64,000 nucleotides of DNA from Oliverpabstia intestinalis (GCF_009696065.1 NZ_VUMS01000010.1:1-64000); one strand, 5' to 3'; shown: positions 25,134 to 33,683, counted from the first letter of the stretch. A program made the numbers and translations. Notes: generated by a model not told the origin, from the letters alone.

Positions 25134-25164
25134 AGTACATGATGTATTTGCCCCTGCTCCTCTA
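25134..25164 (-). terminator. Hairpin downstream of rplS
   Basis: CAGGGGCAAGTAC and GTATTTGCCCCTG form a 13-bp stem with one G-U pair, starting nine bases past the rplS stop. On the minus strand no long U run follows, so it may only partly terminate and let lepB be read at a lower level. Confidence 0.55.
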
Positions 25165-25172
25165 CCTGTGAA

Positions 25173-25520
25173 TTATTTTACCAGTTCTTTTACCTTAGCT
25201 GCTTTACCAACACGGTCTCTTAAGTAGTTCAGTTTTGCACGTCTTACTTTACCACGTCTTACTACTTCTACTCTCTCTACGTTCGGAGAATGCAGCGGCC
25301 ATGTCTTTTCTACGCCGATACCGTTAGAGTTCTTTCTTACTGTGAAAGTTTCACGGCAGCTTCCGCCCTGTTTTTTAATTACGATACCTTCGAAGATCTG
25401 AATTCTTTCGCGGTTTCCTTCTTTGATTTTACCATAAACTTTTACGGTGTCACCAACGTTGAATGCCGGTGCTTCTGCTTTCAGCTGAGCAGCTTCGATG
25501 TTTTTAATAATTTCGTTCAT
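25173..25520 (-). CDS. rplS: 50S ribosomal protein L19
   Basis: The 115-residue length is standard for L19. Conserved stretches are [59 protein letters not shown] and the basic C-terminus. It lies at the 30S-50S interface. The ATG at 25520 follows AAAAGGAG; a longer in-frame extension to 25589 is leader. It is the first gene in this window of the operon running through lepB, ylqF, rnhB, yraN and pgeF. Confidence 0.97.
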   Translation of the reverse strand: MNEIIKNIEAAQLKAEAPAFNVGDTVKVYGKIKEGNRERIQIFEGIVIKKQGGSCRETFTVRKNSNGIGVEKTWPLHSPNVERVEVVRRGKVRRAKLNYLRDRVGKAAKVKELVK

Positions 25521-25598
25521 CTTTTTTCTCCTTTTGTTCCTGGATGTTCTTAATACCTTTTGTAACAGAGGACCATCTCGTTTATTCATACGTCAAAT

Positions 25599-25627
25599 AT
25601 TATACACTACCATATTTTAAATTGCAA
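25599..25627 (-). promoter_or_regulatory. Sigma-A promoter of the rplS operon
   Basis: TTGCAA and TATAAT are separated by 17 bp on the minus strand. The leader to the rplS ATG is about 75 nt and could hold an autoregulatory structure, but I could not assign one. Confidence 0.75.
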
Positions 25628-25682
25628 GTCTTATTTTTCTGCTATTTTTCTTTTTATTGTTCACCATGCCCGACACTGTTTA

Positions 25683-27083
25683 TCATTCTTTCTGCGACAC
25701 AATATTCTGCAACCAGACACCTTTCTTAACCAGTACAAAGCCGATCACGCATTTGATCCAGTCTGCAATATTGACGCATGCGAAAATCACTACTACAAAC
25801 AAACCGGTAAACCGGCTCAGCACAAAGGCGATCGGCACGCTGACGATCCACACGAAGACGCTGTCGAAAAAGAACGTGACCACTGTCTTGCCACCGGAAC
25901 GCAGGGTAAAATATGTCGCATGCAGGAATGCATTCTGCGGCATAAAGACTGCCTGTGTCATGATCAGGTATTCTGCCAGATGTCTTGTCGTACTGTCAGT
26001 GTTATACAGCTGTGGAAACAGCGGCGCGATCAGGAACATCACAATCGCAACACCGGTACAGCACATCACGGAAAAGGCGATCATCTTGTTGTCCAGATCC
26101 CTTGCCTCATCCATCTTGCCGGCACCCAGCCTCTGTCCTACCACTATGGCTACCGAATCACCCAGGGCGATAAATACTACATTAAATAAGTTTGCAATCG
26201 TATTCGCAATATTGAACGCCGCTACTACGCTCAGCCCGCGCATCGAATAACACTGCATCAGTGTAGCCTGCGCGGCCGCCCACAGTGTTTCGTTGAAAAG
26301 CAGCGGAGAGCCTTTGATGATAAATTTCTTTATCAGATATCCGGGAATCTTCATCGTCTTATAAAGCCCGACGATATAGGTATTGATTTCCTTATGCTTG
26401 TGTGTCCAGACCAAAACGATCGCCATCTCCACATATCTGGAAAGTACCGTTGCAATTGCAGCACCGACAACGCCCAGTTTTGGAAAACCGAATTTTCCGT
26501 AGATCAGCAGATAGTTAAATACCAGATTCACCAGAACCGCTGTCACACCGGCTTTCATCGGCACCATCGTCTCTCCGCACTCACGAAGTGTACTCGCATA
26601 TGTCTGTACCATCATAAAGGCCGGCAGTCCGCATAACATCACCAGCATGTACTGTCTTCCATAGCGAAGTGCAGCCGCCAGATCACCGCCATCGCTACTG
26701 CCGTTCAGATAGATCTGGATGAGACTTTCTCCACCGATGATAAAAATCACAATAACCAGCGCAGTCAGAATCGCGGATACCCATAATTTGAACCGGAAGG
26801 TATGACGGATACCTTCATCATCTTTCTGTCCAAAATACTGCGCGGTAAAGATTCCCGCACCGGACACCCCGCCGAAGATACACAGATTGTATACAAAGAT
26901 CAGCTGATTGACAATCGCAACCCCCGACATCTGCTCCGTTCCGATCTGACCAACCATGATGTTGTCCAGCAGGCTTACAAAGTTTGTGATTCCGTTCTGG
27001 ATCATGATCGGTATGGCGATGGCAAGTACCATCTTATAAAACTGCTTGTTTCCAATAAATTTTTTCCTTACGTTTCCCAGCAT
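25683..27083 (-). CDS. MATE family efflux transporter
   Basis: This 466-residue protein has about twelve hydrophobic segments in two related halves. MATE-like stretches are VLAIAIPIMIQNGITNFVSLLDNIMVG near the start, FGGVSGAGIFTAQYFGQKD near residue 75 and VGQRLGAGKMDEARDLDNKM in the second half. Members expel cationic drugs or metabolites using a Na+ or H+ gradient. The ATG at 27083 has GAAGGGGG upstream; an open frame continues to 27182 without a good site. It is divergent from the MerR-methyltransferase gene at 27689, with 605 bp of mostly repeat DNA between. Confidence 0.92.
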   Translation of the reverse strand: MLGNVRKKFIGNKQFYKMVLAIAIPIMIQNGITNFVSLLDNIMVGQIGTEQMSGVAIVNQLIFVYNLCIFGGVSGAGIFTAQYFGQKDDEGIRHTFRFKLWVSAILTALVIVIFIIGGESLIQIYLNGSSDGGDLAAALRYGRQYMLVMLCGLPAFMMVQTYASTLRECGETMVPMKAGVTAVLVNLVFNYLLIYGKFGFPKLGVVGAAIATVLSRYVEMAIVLVWTHKHKEINTYIVGLYKTMKIPGYLIKKFIIKGSPLLFNETLWAAAQATLMQCYSMRGLSVVAAFNIANTIANLFNVVFIALGDSVAIVVGQRLGAGKMDEARDLDNKMIAFSVMCCTGVAIVMFLIAPLFPQLYNTDSTTRHLAEYLIMTQAVFMPQNAFLHATYFTLRSGGKTVVTFFFDSVFVWIVSVPIAFVLSRFTGLFVVVIFACVNIADWIKCVIGFVLVKKGVWLQNIVSQKE

Positions 27084-27322
27084 AAATCCCCCTTCTGTCC
27101 TGTTTATTCTGTCTTTAAATATACTTTTATAAGAATGTGCCATGCATCCCGGCCACAATGCTTCCTGATGCCCTATCTCCATAAAACCTTCTCTGAAACG
27201 AGATAAAATACACTCCGAAAATTTTACTCGTTGTCGTGACGATCATCATGGTTTCATACGAGGTCAGATTCTGACTTGTAGCTCAAATAAACTATGAGAA
27301 AAACGCTACGCGAGTTTCTCAA

Positions 27323-27382
27323 GTTATCGCGACAGTCGCCCCGGTCTCGTGCATGCACAGACTTTGGCTCGTTGCTCGCGTA
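27323..27382. repeat. 60-bp dispersed repeat unit, copy 2
   Basis: It begins GTTATCGCGACAGTCGCC and ends CGTTGCTCGCGTA. It differs from copy 3 mainly in the middle (CATGCACAGACT versus CAAGCACGGACT). The two copies are direct repeats 75 bp apart. Confidence 0.85.
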
Positions 27383-27397
27383 CACTCGCTGGCGCTC

Positions 27398-27457
27398 GTT
27401 ATCGCGGCAGTCGCCAAGGTCTCGTGCAAGCACGGACTTTGGCTCGTTGCTCGCGTA
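27398..27457. repeat. 60-bp dispersed repeat unit, copy 3
   Basis: It begins GTTATCGCGGCAGTCGCC, has CGTGCAAGCACGG (a small hairpin) and ends GCTCGTTGCTCGCGTA. It is the closest to the apparent consensus of the four copies. Confidence 0.85.
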
Positions 27458-27608
27458 AATCAAAAATCAGGCATGCCCCATGACACCCCTTATCTGGGAT
27501 ATTCTACCATCAGTCTGTTGTTTTGTCACGAATATTTCTCCTTATTTCCTACTATTTTTGTTTTTTATCACACGGGGTTTTTCGTTTTTATCGAAAAAGA
27601 CCAATTTG

Positions 27609-27637
27609 CTTTCTCTCCCCCCGTCTGCTATACTGTT
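27609..27637 (+). promoter_or_regulatory. Possible promoter of the MerR-methyltransferase gene
   Basis: TTGCTT and TATACT are separated by 17 bp, about 50 bp before the gene start. The -35 box is weak, so this is tentative. Confidence 0.45.
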
Positions 27638-27688
27638 TTTATCTATTTTCGTAATTATTTTTTTCATACACAGAAAGGCGTATAATCT

Positions 27689-28870
27689 ATGAAAAAAGAG
27701 GGCTACTACTCTTCCGGGGAATTTGCCCGTATGGCGCATGTGACGCTTCGGACGATCCGTTATTATGATAAACAGAATATTTTAAAACCTTCCTATGTAA
27801 GTGACGCAGGTGCACGGTTTTACACGGATGAGGATCTGGCGCGGCTGCAGCAGATCCTGTTGTTGAAGTTTCTGGGATTTTCGCTGGATGATATCCGGGA
27901 TATGACGATCAATGATACGGACTATCATTTTATGCGGGATTCTCTGGATGTACAGCTGAAACTGGTGCGCGACCGGATTGAACAATTACAGCTGGTGGAG
28001 AAGGCGATTCAGGATACTTCCGATGCGATCCAGACCCAGCACACCATCGACTGGAACCAGATGCTTGATCTGATCCATCTGACCGGTATGGAAAAGAGTA
28101 TGAAGAATCAGTATCAGAACGCAACTAACATTGCAGCCCGAATCAAGCTGCACAGTTTATACTCTATAAATAAAGAAGGATGGTTTCCGTGGATCTATTC
28201 ACAGTGTCATCTGCAGTCCGGCATGAACGTTCTGGAACTGGGATGTGGGGACGGCGCTTTATGGAAACAAAACATCTCTCTGCTTCCTCAGAACATCCAC
28301 CTTACCCTCTCCGACATCTCCGACGGGATGCTGCGCGATGCAAGACGTGCACTGGGAGCCAGAGATTCCCGGTTTTCTTTCGCTGCTTTTGACTGTGAAA
28401 AGATTCCGGCAGCTTCTGAAAGCTATGATCTCGTGATCGCCAACCACGTGCTGTTCTACTGTGACAATCTGGAAAATGTGTGTAAAGAAGTCCGGCGGGT
28501 ACTGAAACCGGGTGGGCGGTTCTTATGCAGTACCTATGGCAACTCTCATATGAAAGAAATCAGTCAGCTGGTCAGCCGGTTTGATGAGCGGATCGTGCTC
28601 TCCGCCAACAAATTATATGAGAAATTCGGTCGCGAAAACGGCGCACAGGTGCTCGAACCGTGGTTTTCCCGTGTGGAATGGATCTCTTATGAAGACGGTC
28701 TTCTGGTGTCCGACCCGGAGCCTCTGATCTCCTATATCCTCTCCTGCCACGGCAATCAGAATCAGTACCTGCTTGACCACTACAAAGAATTTCGTTCCTT
28801 TGTAAAGAAAAAAACAGAAAAAGGATTGCATATCACAAAAGATGCCGGGATTTTTATTTGCAATTACTAA
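27689..28870 (+). CDS. MerR-family regulator fused to a SAM-dependent methyltransferase
   Basis: In this 393-residue protein, residues 5-75 are a MerR winged helix-turn-helix (YSSGEFARMAHVTLRTIRYYDK), and residues 80-118 are the usual dimerisation coiled coil. Instead of a small effector domain, residues 165-393 form a class I methyltransferase: motif I VLELGCGDGA at 181-190, an acidic second motif (LTLSDISDGML), FAAFDCEKIP, and VRRVLKPGGRFLCSTYG. The joint is in one open frame with no sign of a sequencing break. The methyl acceptor and the inducer are unknown. A textbook MerR operator lies 70 bp after its stop codon. MerR regulators often sense drugs, and the divergent MATE exporter would fit that, but the link is inferred. 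Confidence 0.9.
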   Translation: MKKEGYYSSGEFARMAHVTLRTIRYYDKQNILKPSYVSDAGARFYTDEDLARLQQILLLKFLGFSLDDIRDMTINDTDYHFMRDSLDVQLKLVRDRIEQLQLVEKAIQDTSDAIQTQHTIDWNQMLDLIHLTGMEKSMKNQYQNATNIAARIKLHSLYSINKEGWFPWIYSQCHLQSGMNVLELGCGDGALWKQNISLLPQNIHLTLSDISDGMLRDARRALGARDSRFSFAAFDCEKIPAASESYDLVIANHVLFYCDNLENVCKEVRRVLKPGGRFLCSTYGNSHMKEISQLVSRFDERIVLSANKLYEKFGRENGAQVLEPWFSRVEWISYEDGLLVSDPEPLISYILSCHGNQNQYLLDHYKEFRSFVKKKTEKGLHITKDAGIFICNY

Positions 28871-28939
28871 ATTTTCCTTCTGTTTTTCTCTGTCCTATAA
28901 GTAAAAACCAACAATTTTACCAAAATTTTTAAAAAATGC

Positions 28940-28970
28940 TTGAAGGTGACCTAAGGTCACCTTTTATAAT
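28940..28970 (+). promoter_or_regulatory. MerR-type promoter with 19-bp spacer and perfect palindromic operator
   Basis: TTGAAG (28940-28945) and TATAAT (28965-28970) are separated by exactly 19 bp instead of 17. The spacer holds a perfect inverted repeat, arm AAGGTGACCT, mirrored around a single central A at 28953. This long spacer with a palindrome between the two boxes is the hallmark of promoters activated by MerR-family proteins through DNA twisting. It points toward rfbA. The fusion protein encoded just upstream is the obvious candidate regulator. Confidence 0.82.
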
Positions 28971-29007
28971 GGTATCATCTTAGGATACGGAACTGAAAAA
29001 ACAAATG

Positions 29008-29145
29008 GTAACTGTTCAGTACCTTCACAGTTACGAGTCAAAATGCATTTAAACCTTCGGTGATGGCATTTTGACTTGTATGTCTCGGGATTTTGACATA
29101 TTCATGCCAAAACATCTCGCGGGATACTACCTACTGAATAGTTAT
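29008..29145. repeat. Full-length dispersed repeat element, copy B
   Basis: It begins GTAACTGTTCAGTACC and ends TACTGAATAGTTAT, 138 bp. The central hairpin has arms AGTCAAAATGC / GCATTTTGACT, whereas copy A has AGCCAAAATG / CATTTTGGCT: both arms changed together, so pairing is kept. It lies between the MerR-type promoter and rfbA, inside the presumed leader. Confidence 0.85.
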
Positions 29146-29172
29146 AACAAATGATCTGAAAGGAGAATACTC

Positions 29173-30069
29173 ATGAAAGGAATCATTTTAGCAGGAGGAT
29201 CCGGCACACGCCTTTATCCTCTGACCATGGTAACTTCCAAACAGTTACTTCCCATCTATGACAAACCGATGATCTACTATCCGATGTCTGTTCTGATGAA
29301 CGCAGGCATCCGTGATATCCTGATCATCTCCACCCCGCAGGATACCCCGCGTTTCAAGGAGCTGTTAGGCGACGGTCATCAGTTCGGTGTGAATCTGTCC
29401 TATGCTGTACAGGAAAGTCCGGACGGACTGGCACAGGCATTCATCATCGGAGAAGAATTCATCGGTGATGACTCTGTAGCTATGGTTCTGGGTGACAACA
29501 TTTTCGCCGGTCACGGACTGACCAAACGTCTGCACGCAGCGGTAGAAAATGCAAAAACCGGAAAAGGTGCTACTGTCTTCGGTTATTACGTGGACGATCC
29601 GGAGCGTTTCGGTATCGTAGAATTCGACAGTGAAGGAAAAGCTATCTCCATCGAAGAGAAACCGGAACATCCGAAGAGCAATTACTGTGTGACCGGTCTG
29701 TATTTCTACGACAATAAAGTAGTGGAATACGCTAAGAATCTAAAACCAAGTGCACGTGGCGAACTGGAAATTACCGATCTGAACCGCATCTATCTGGAAG
29801 AAGGACAGTTAAATGTAGAACTTCTGGGACAGGGATTTACCTGGCTGGATACCGGTACACATGAAAGTCTGGTAGATGCTACCAACTTCGTAAAAACCAT
29901 GGAAACTCACCAGCACAGAAAAATCGCGTGTCTGGAAGAAATCGCTTACTTAAACGGCTGGATCTCAAAAGAAGAAGTTCTGAAAGTATACGAACTGCTG
30001 AAAAAAAATCAGTACGGTCAGTATCTGATGGACGTTCTGAACGGCAAATATCTGGATGCACGCCGCTAA
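29173..30069 (+). CDS. rfbA: Glucose-1-phosphate thymidylyltransferase
   Basis: The 298-residue protein has the nucleotide-binding signature [16 protein letters not shown] at the start, [15 protein letters not shown], and [13 protein letters not shown] and [20 protein letters not shown] further on, all diagnostic of RmlA. It makes dTDP-glucose, the first step toward dTDP-L-rhamnose for cell-wall polysaccharides. The ATG follows AAAGGAG. rfbB follows after 67 bp and rfbD after that. Confidence 0.97.
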   Translation: MKGIILAGGSGTRLYPLTMVTSKQLLPIYDKPMIYYPMSVLMNAGIRDILIISTPQDTPRFKELLGDGHQFGVNLSYAVQESPDGLAQAFIIGEEFIGDDSVAMVLGDNIFAGHGLTKRLHAAVENAKTGKGATVFGYYVDDPERFGIVEFDSEGKAISIEEKPEHPKSNYCVTGLYFYDNKVVEYAKNLKPSARGELEITDLNRIYLEEGQLNVELLGQGFTWLDTGTHESLVDATNFVKTMETHQHRKIACLEEIAYLNGWISKEEVLKVYELLKKNQYGQYLMDVLNGKYLDARR

Positions 30070-30136
30070 TACCGCTGCGTTCCCGGATTTGTTATTAAAT
30101 TTTTAATGGTGCCTGACACCCAAAAGGAGAAATGTT

Positions 30137-31156
30137 ATGAATATTATTGTTACCGGCGGTGCCGGATTTATCGGAAGCAACTTTATTTTCCATATGCTGA
30201 AAAAATACCCGGATTATCGGATCGTATGCCTGGACTGCCTGACTTATGCAGGTAACCTGTCCACTCTGGCTCCTGTTATGGACAACCCGAACTTCCGTTT
30301 TGTAAAAGAAAGCATCACAGACCGTGAAGCTGTATACAAACTGTTCGAAGAAGAACATCCGGATATGGTTGTAAACTTCGCAGCAGAAAGCCACGTAGAC
30401 CGTTCCATCGAGAACCCGGAAGTATTCCTGGATACCAACATCAAAGGTACTGCTGTCCTGATGGATGCCTGCAGAAAATACGGTATCAAGAGATATCATC
30501 AGGTATCTACCGATGAAGTATACGGAGATCTGCCTCTGGATCGCCCGGACCTGTTCTTTACCGAAGAGACTCCGATCCACACCAGCAGCCCGTACAGCTC
30601 CTCCAAAGCAGGTGCTGACCTTCTGGTTCTGGCTTACCATCGTACTTATGGTCTGCCTGTTACCATCAGCCGCTGCTCCAACAACTATGGACCGTATCAT
30701 TTCCCGGAAAAACTGATTCCGCTGATGATCGCCAATGCACTGAATGACAAACCACTTCCTGTATACGGAAAAGGTGAAAATGTCCGTGACTGGCTGTATG
30801 TAGAAGATCACTGCAAAGCGATCGACCTGATCATCCACAACGGTCGTGTCGGCGAAGTATATAACATCGGTGGTCACAATGAGATGAAAAACATCGATAT
30901 CGTAAAAATCATCTGTAAAGAACTGGGTAAACCGGAAAGCCTGATCACCTATGTATCTGACAGAAAAGGTCATGACATGCGTTATGCCATCGATCCGACC
31001 AAGATCCACAACGAACTGGGCTGGCTGCCGGAAACCAAATTCGCAGACGGTATCAAAAAAACCATTCAGTGGTATCTGGATAACAAAGAATGGTGGGAAA
31101 CCATCATCTCCGGTGAATACCAGAACTACTATGAGAAAATGTACGCAAACCGCTAA
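30137..31156 (+). CDS. rfbB: dTDP-glucose 4,6-dehydratase
   Basis: The 339-residue extended SDR enzyme has GGAGFIGSNFIFHML at the N-terminus (NAD binding), VVNFAAESHVDRSI, STDEVYGDLPL, and the catalytic YSSSKAGADLLVLAYHRTYGLP. It converts dTDP-glucose to the 4-keto-6-deoxy intermediate. The ATG follows AAAAGGAG. It is the second gene of the rfb cluster. Confidence 0.97.
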   Translation: MNIIVTGGAGFIGSNFIFHMLKKYPDYRIVCLDCLTYAGNLSTLAPVMDNPNFRFVKESITDREAVYKLFEEEHPDMVVNFAAESHVDRSIENPEVFLDTNIKGTAVLMDACRKYGIKRYHQVSTDEVYGDLPLDRPDLFFTEETPIHTSSPYSSSKAGADLLVLAYHRTYGLPVTISRCSNNYGPYHFPEKLIPLMIANALNDKPLPVYGKGENVRDWLYVEDHCKAIDLIIHNGRVGEVYNIGGHNEMKNIDIVKIICKELGKPESLITYVSDRKGHDMRYAIDPTKIHNELGWLPETKFADGIKKTIQWYLDNKEWWETIISGEYQNYYEKMYANR

Positions 31157-31202
31157 TTCCTGCCGGTGCGTACCGTGACATTGAACTAATAAATCATTTA
31201 AA

Positions 31203-31251
31203 ATCTGCCGTTCTGCCAGGCATATACTCTTGCTTCGCAGCTACGGCAGAT
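31203..31251 (+). other. Intercistronic hairpin between rfbB and rfbD
   Basis: ATCTGCCGT and ACGGCAGAT form a perfect 9-bp stem in the 114-bp gap, ending just before the rfbD ribosome binding site (TGGAGAG). It could affect rfbD translation or message stability. Confidence 0.5.
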
Positions 31252-31270
31252 AGATTATGGAGAGAACAAT

Positions 31271-32212
31271 ATGAAAGTATTTGTAACAGGTGTTGCCGGA
31301 CAGCTGGGACACGATGTGATGAATGAACTGGCAAAAAGAGGTTATGAAGGAATCGGAAGTGATATCGCTCCTTCCTACAGCGGTGTACAGGACGAAAGCC
31401 CGGTCACAACCATGCCTTACGTTGCCATGGATATCACAGACAAAGAAGCTGTTTGTAAAACCCTTACCGAGATCAACCCGGATGTTGTCGTTCACTGCGC
31501 TGCATGGACTGCTGTTGATCTGGCAGAGGATGAAGACAAACAGGCAAAAGTAAAGGCCATTAACGTAGATGGAACTGCTAATATCGCTTCTGTCTGCAAA
31601 AAACTGGATGCAAAAATGGTTTACATTTCCACCGACTATGTATTTGACGGACAGGGAACCGAACCGTGGCAGCCGGACTGCAAGGATTACAAACCGTTAA
31701 ATGTATACGGACAGACCAAACTGGACGGAGAACTTGCGGTATCTTCCACTCTGGATAAATATTTTATCGTGCGTATCGCATGGGTATTCGGTAAGAACGG
31801 AAAAAACTTTATCAAAACCATGCTGAACGTAGCAAAGACACACGACAAGCTGACCGTTGTTTCCGATCAGATCGGTACTCCTACCTATACCTACGATCTG
31901 GCACGACTGCTGGTCGACATGATCGAGACAGAGAAATACGGTTATTATCACGCAACCAACGAGGGCGGCTATATCAGCTGGTATGATTTCACAAAAGAAA
32001 TCTTCCGTCAGGCTGTCGCAATGGGACGTGAGGAGTATTCCGAAGACCGCGTGTCCGTCACTCCGGTTTCCACTGCTGAATACGGCGTATCCAAAGCAAA
32101 ACGCCCGTTCAACAGCCGCCTGGACAAATCCAAACTCGTAGAAAACGGATTCGAGCCGCTTCCTACCTGGCAGGATGCTGTGGCACGGTATCTGAAGGAG
32201 ATTGAGTTCTAG
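31271..32212 (+). CDS. rfbD: dTDP-4-dehydrorhamnose reductase
   Basis: The 313-residue SDR-type reductase has VTGVAGQLGHDVMNELAKRG at the start, VVHCAAWTAVDLAEDE near residue 75, and YISTDYVFDGQGTEPW followed by the catalytic YGQTKLDGE. It makes dTDP-L-rhamnose using NAD(P)H. The 3,5-epimerase gene rfbC, usually in this cluster, is not in the window. The stop codon TAG (32210-32212) is the first three bases of TAGAGTGTGTCTGA, a near-copy of the end of the MITE at 53241-53350. Confidence 0.95.
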   Translation: MKVFVTGVAGQLGHDVMNELAKRGYEGIGSDIAPSYSGVQDESPVTTMPYVAMDITDKEAVCKTLTEINPDVVVHCAAWTAVDLAEDEDKQAKVKAINVDGTANIASVCKKLDAKMVYISTDYVFDGQGTEPWQPDCKDYKPLNVYGQTKLDGELAVSSTLDKYFIVRIAWVFGKNGKNFIKTMLNVAKTHDKLTVVSDQIGTPTYTYDLARLLVDMIETEKYGYYHATNEGGYISWYDFTKEIFRQAVAMGREEYSEDRVSVTPVSTAEYGVSKAKRPFNSRLDKSKLVENGFEPLPTWQDAVARYLKEIEF

Positions 32213-32251
32213 AGTGTGTCTGATTATCGACGCAAATGATATATTGTTTAG

Positions 32252-32305
32252 CTAAAAACAGTGTAGTACGGTTTGAAATCAAACATTGTACTACACTGTT
32301 TTTAG
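32252..32305. terminator. Bidirectional terminator between rfbD and glf
   Basis: CTAAAAACAGTGTAGTAC and GTACTACACTGTTTTTAG are perfect 18-bp arms, with GTTTGA / TCAAAC pairing inside. It has T tracts on both strands and lies between convergent genes. Confidence 0.85.
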
Positions 32306-32353
32306 TTTTCCTCAGATATTTATACATAAATGTCTGTCATAACCAGAATGCAA

Positions 32354-33475
32354 TTATCCCAGCTCTCTCTCACTCATATCCAGTGCCGCTGCGATCACCG
32401 CATCCATATCATAATACTTATATTCACCCAGTCTGCCGCCGAAAATCACATCCTTTTCTTTCTCAGCAAGTTTCTTATATTCTTCATAGAGTTTTCCGTT
32501 CTTTTCATCATTGACCGGATAATAAGGTTCATCGCCCGGTTTCCACTCGGAGCTGTATTCCCGGCTGATGACTGTCTTCGGAAGTTCCTGACCATTCTCA
32601 TCTTTTCCGAACTCAAACCATTTATGTTCGATGATTCGTGTCCATGGAGTCTCTGCATCTGTGTAGTTCACAGCTGCATTTCCCTGGAAATTCGGTTTGT
32701 CCAGTACCTCTGTCTCGAATCGTACCGAACGGTATTCCAGTGTACCCAGTTCATATGCAAAATATGCATCGATCGGTCCGGTATATACGATTTTTTCTCC
32801 CAGACTGTCATAATACTCTTTCTTCTCAAGATAATCCACACCAAGTTCTACCTCGATACCTTCAAGCATATTGGCAACCATCTTTGTGTAACCACCTACC
32901 GGGATTCCCTGATACAACGCATTGAAGTAGTTGTTATCAAAAGTCAGGCGCACCGGCAGACGGCGGATGATAAATGACGGAAGCTCTGTACACGGACGTC
33001 CCCACTGTTTCTGTGTGTAACCCTTGATCAGTTTCTCATAAATATCTGTTCCAACCAGAGAGATCGCCTGCTCTTCCAGATTCTTCGGCTCGGTGATACC
33101 TGCTGCCTGTCTCTGTTCTTCGATCTTGGCTGCTGCCTCTTCCGGTGTCACCACACCCCACATCTTATTGAAGGTATACATATTAAACGGCAGGCTGTAC
33201 AGCTCACCCTTGTAATTTGCCACCGGGGAGTTCGTAAAACGGTTAAATTCCGCAAAAGATGCCACATAGTCCCACACTTTTTTATTGTTTGTATGAAAAA
33301 TATGGGCACCGTATTTATGTACATGAATCCCTTCCATCTGCTCCGTATATACATTTCCCGCGATGTTTGGGCGTTTGTCGATCACCAGCACCTTTTTCCC
33401 TTTTTTCACCGCTTCCCGGGCAAATACGGCGCCGTACAGACCGGATCCTATTACAACATAATCATATGCTTTCAT
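32354..33475 (-). CDS. glf: UDP-galactopyranose mutase
   Basis: In this 373-residue flavoenzyme, the FAD motif YVVIGSGLYGAVFAREAVKKG is at the start, then KRPNIAGNVYTEQ, KYGAHIFHTNNKKVWDY, and the conserved RLPVRLTFDNNYF and PWTRIIEHKWFE segments. It interconverts UDP-galactopyranose and UDP-galactofuranose for surface glycans. The ATG at 33475 follows AGGAG; the open frame reaches 33604, but that part covers the promoter. It is convergent with the rfb genes and part of the same surface-sugar region. Confidence 0.95.
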   Translation of the reverse strand: MKAYDYVVIGSGLYGAVFAREAVKKGKKVLVIDKRPNIAGNVYTEQMEGIHVHKYGAHIFHTNNKKVWDYVASFAEFNRFTNSPVANYKGELYSLPFNMYTFNKMWGVVTPEEAAAKIEEQRQAAGITEPKNLEEQAISLVGTDIYEKLIKGYTQKQWGRPCTELPSFIIRRLPVRLTFDNNYFNALYQGIPVGGYTKMVANMLEGIEVELGVDYLEKKEYYDSLGEKIVYTGPIDAYFAYELGTLEYRSVRFETEVLDKPNFQGNAAVNYTDAETPWTRIIEHKWFEFGKDENGQELPKTVISREYSSEWKPGDEPYYPVNDEKNGKLYEEYKKLAEKEKDVIFGGRLGEYKYYDMDAVIAAALDMSERELG

Positions 33476-33532
33476 TTTCTGTTCTCCTGTTTCCTTCGTT
33501 TTTTCCGTTTTCATCTCGCTGACACTTCCTCT

Positions 33533-33561
33533 ATTATATACAAACTCTGCCAAAATGTCAT
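33533..33561 (-). promoter_or_regulatory. Sigma-A promoter of glf
   Basis: ATGACA and TATAAT on the minus strand are separated by 17 bp, giving a leader of about 50 nt before the glf ATG. Confidence 0.75.
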
Positions 33562-33683
33562 CCCTTTTCTTTTTCTGCCTTTTTTGTCTCACTTTTACAG
33601 CCATACGGATTCCTGAACTTTTGTAAAATTATGAAAGAGCTCAGAAACCAAACGGATTTTGCCCAGTTATCCACGTAACTTAA

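Larger units (their letters stand above)
27084..27688. other. 605-bp repeat-rich divergent intergenic region
   Basis: Between the MATE gene and the MerR-methyltransferase gene lie two 60-bp units (27323-27382 and 27398-27457), a diverged related segment around 27186-27300 containing CGAGATAAAATACACTCC and TTACTCGTTGTCGTGACG, and then about 230 bp of A/T-rich sequence with the merR promoter. Short open frames here encode the peptide pattern YASNEPKSVLARDLGDCRDN, which is just the repeat translated. I see no real gene. Confidence 0.65.
28871..29172. other. 302-bp gap between the MerR gene and rfbA
   Basis: It contains the MerR-type promoter at 28940-28970, a full repeat element at 29008-29145 and the rfbA ribosome binding site. 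No terminator for the MerR-methyltransferase gene was seen, so read-through into rfbA is possible. Confidence 0.6.

Noticed and set aside
24994-25140. Longer N-terminus for the first signal peptidase
   Set aside because: The extension is translated repeat DNA; the start at 24993 has a ribosome site and gives a normal family N-terminus.
27323-27457. Possible CRISPR array from the two 60-bp direct repeats
   Set aside because: Only two units in tandem, 60 bp long, with a single 15-bp spacer that itself resembles repeat sequence; no cas genes. Other copies are scattered singly.
27254-27463. Small proteins encoded by the 60-bp repeats (also 56486-56698)
   Set aside because: The frames are the repeats themselves in translation, lack ribosome binding sites and have no independent coding signs.
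30095-31009. Open frame on the minus strand opposite rfbB
   Set aside because: rfbB shows all family motifs; the antisense frame has none.
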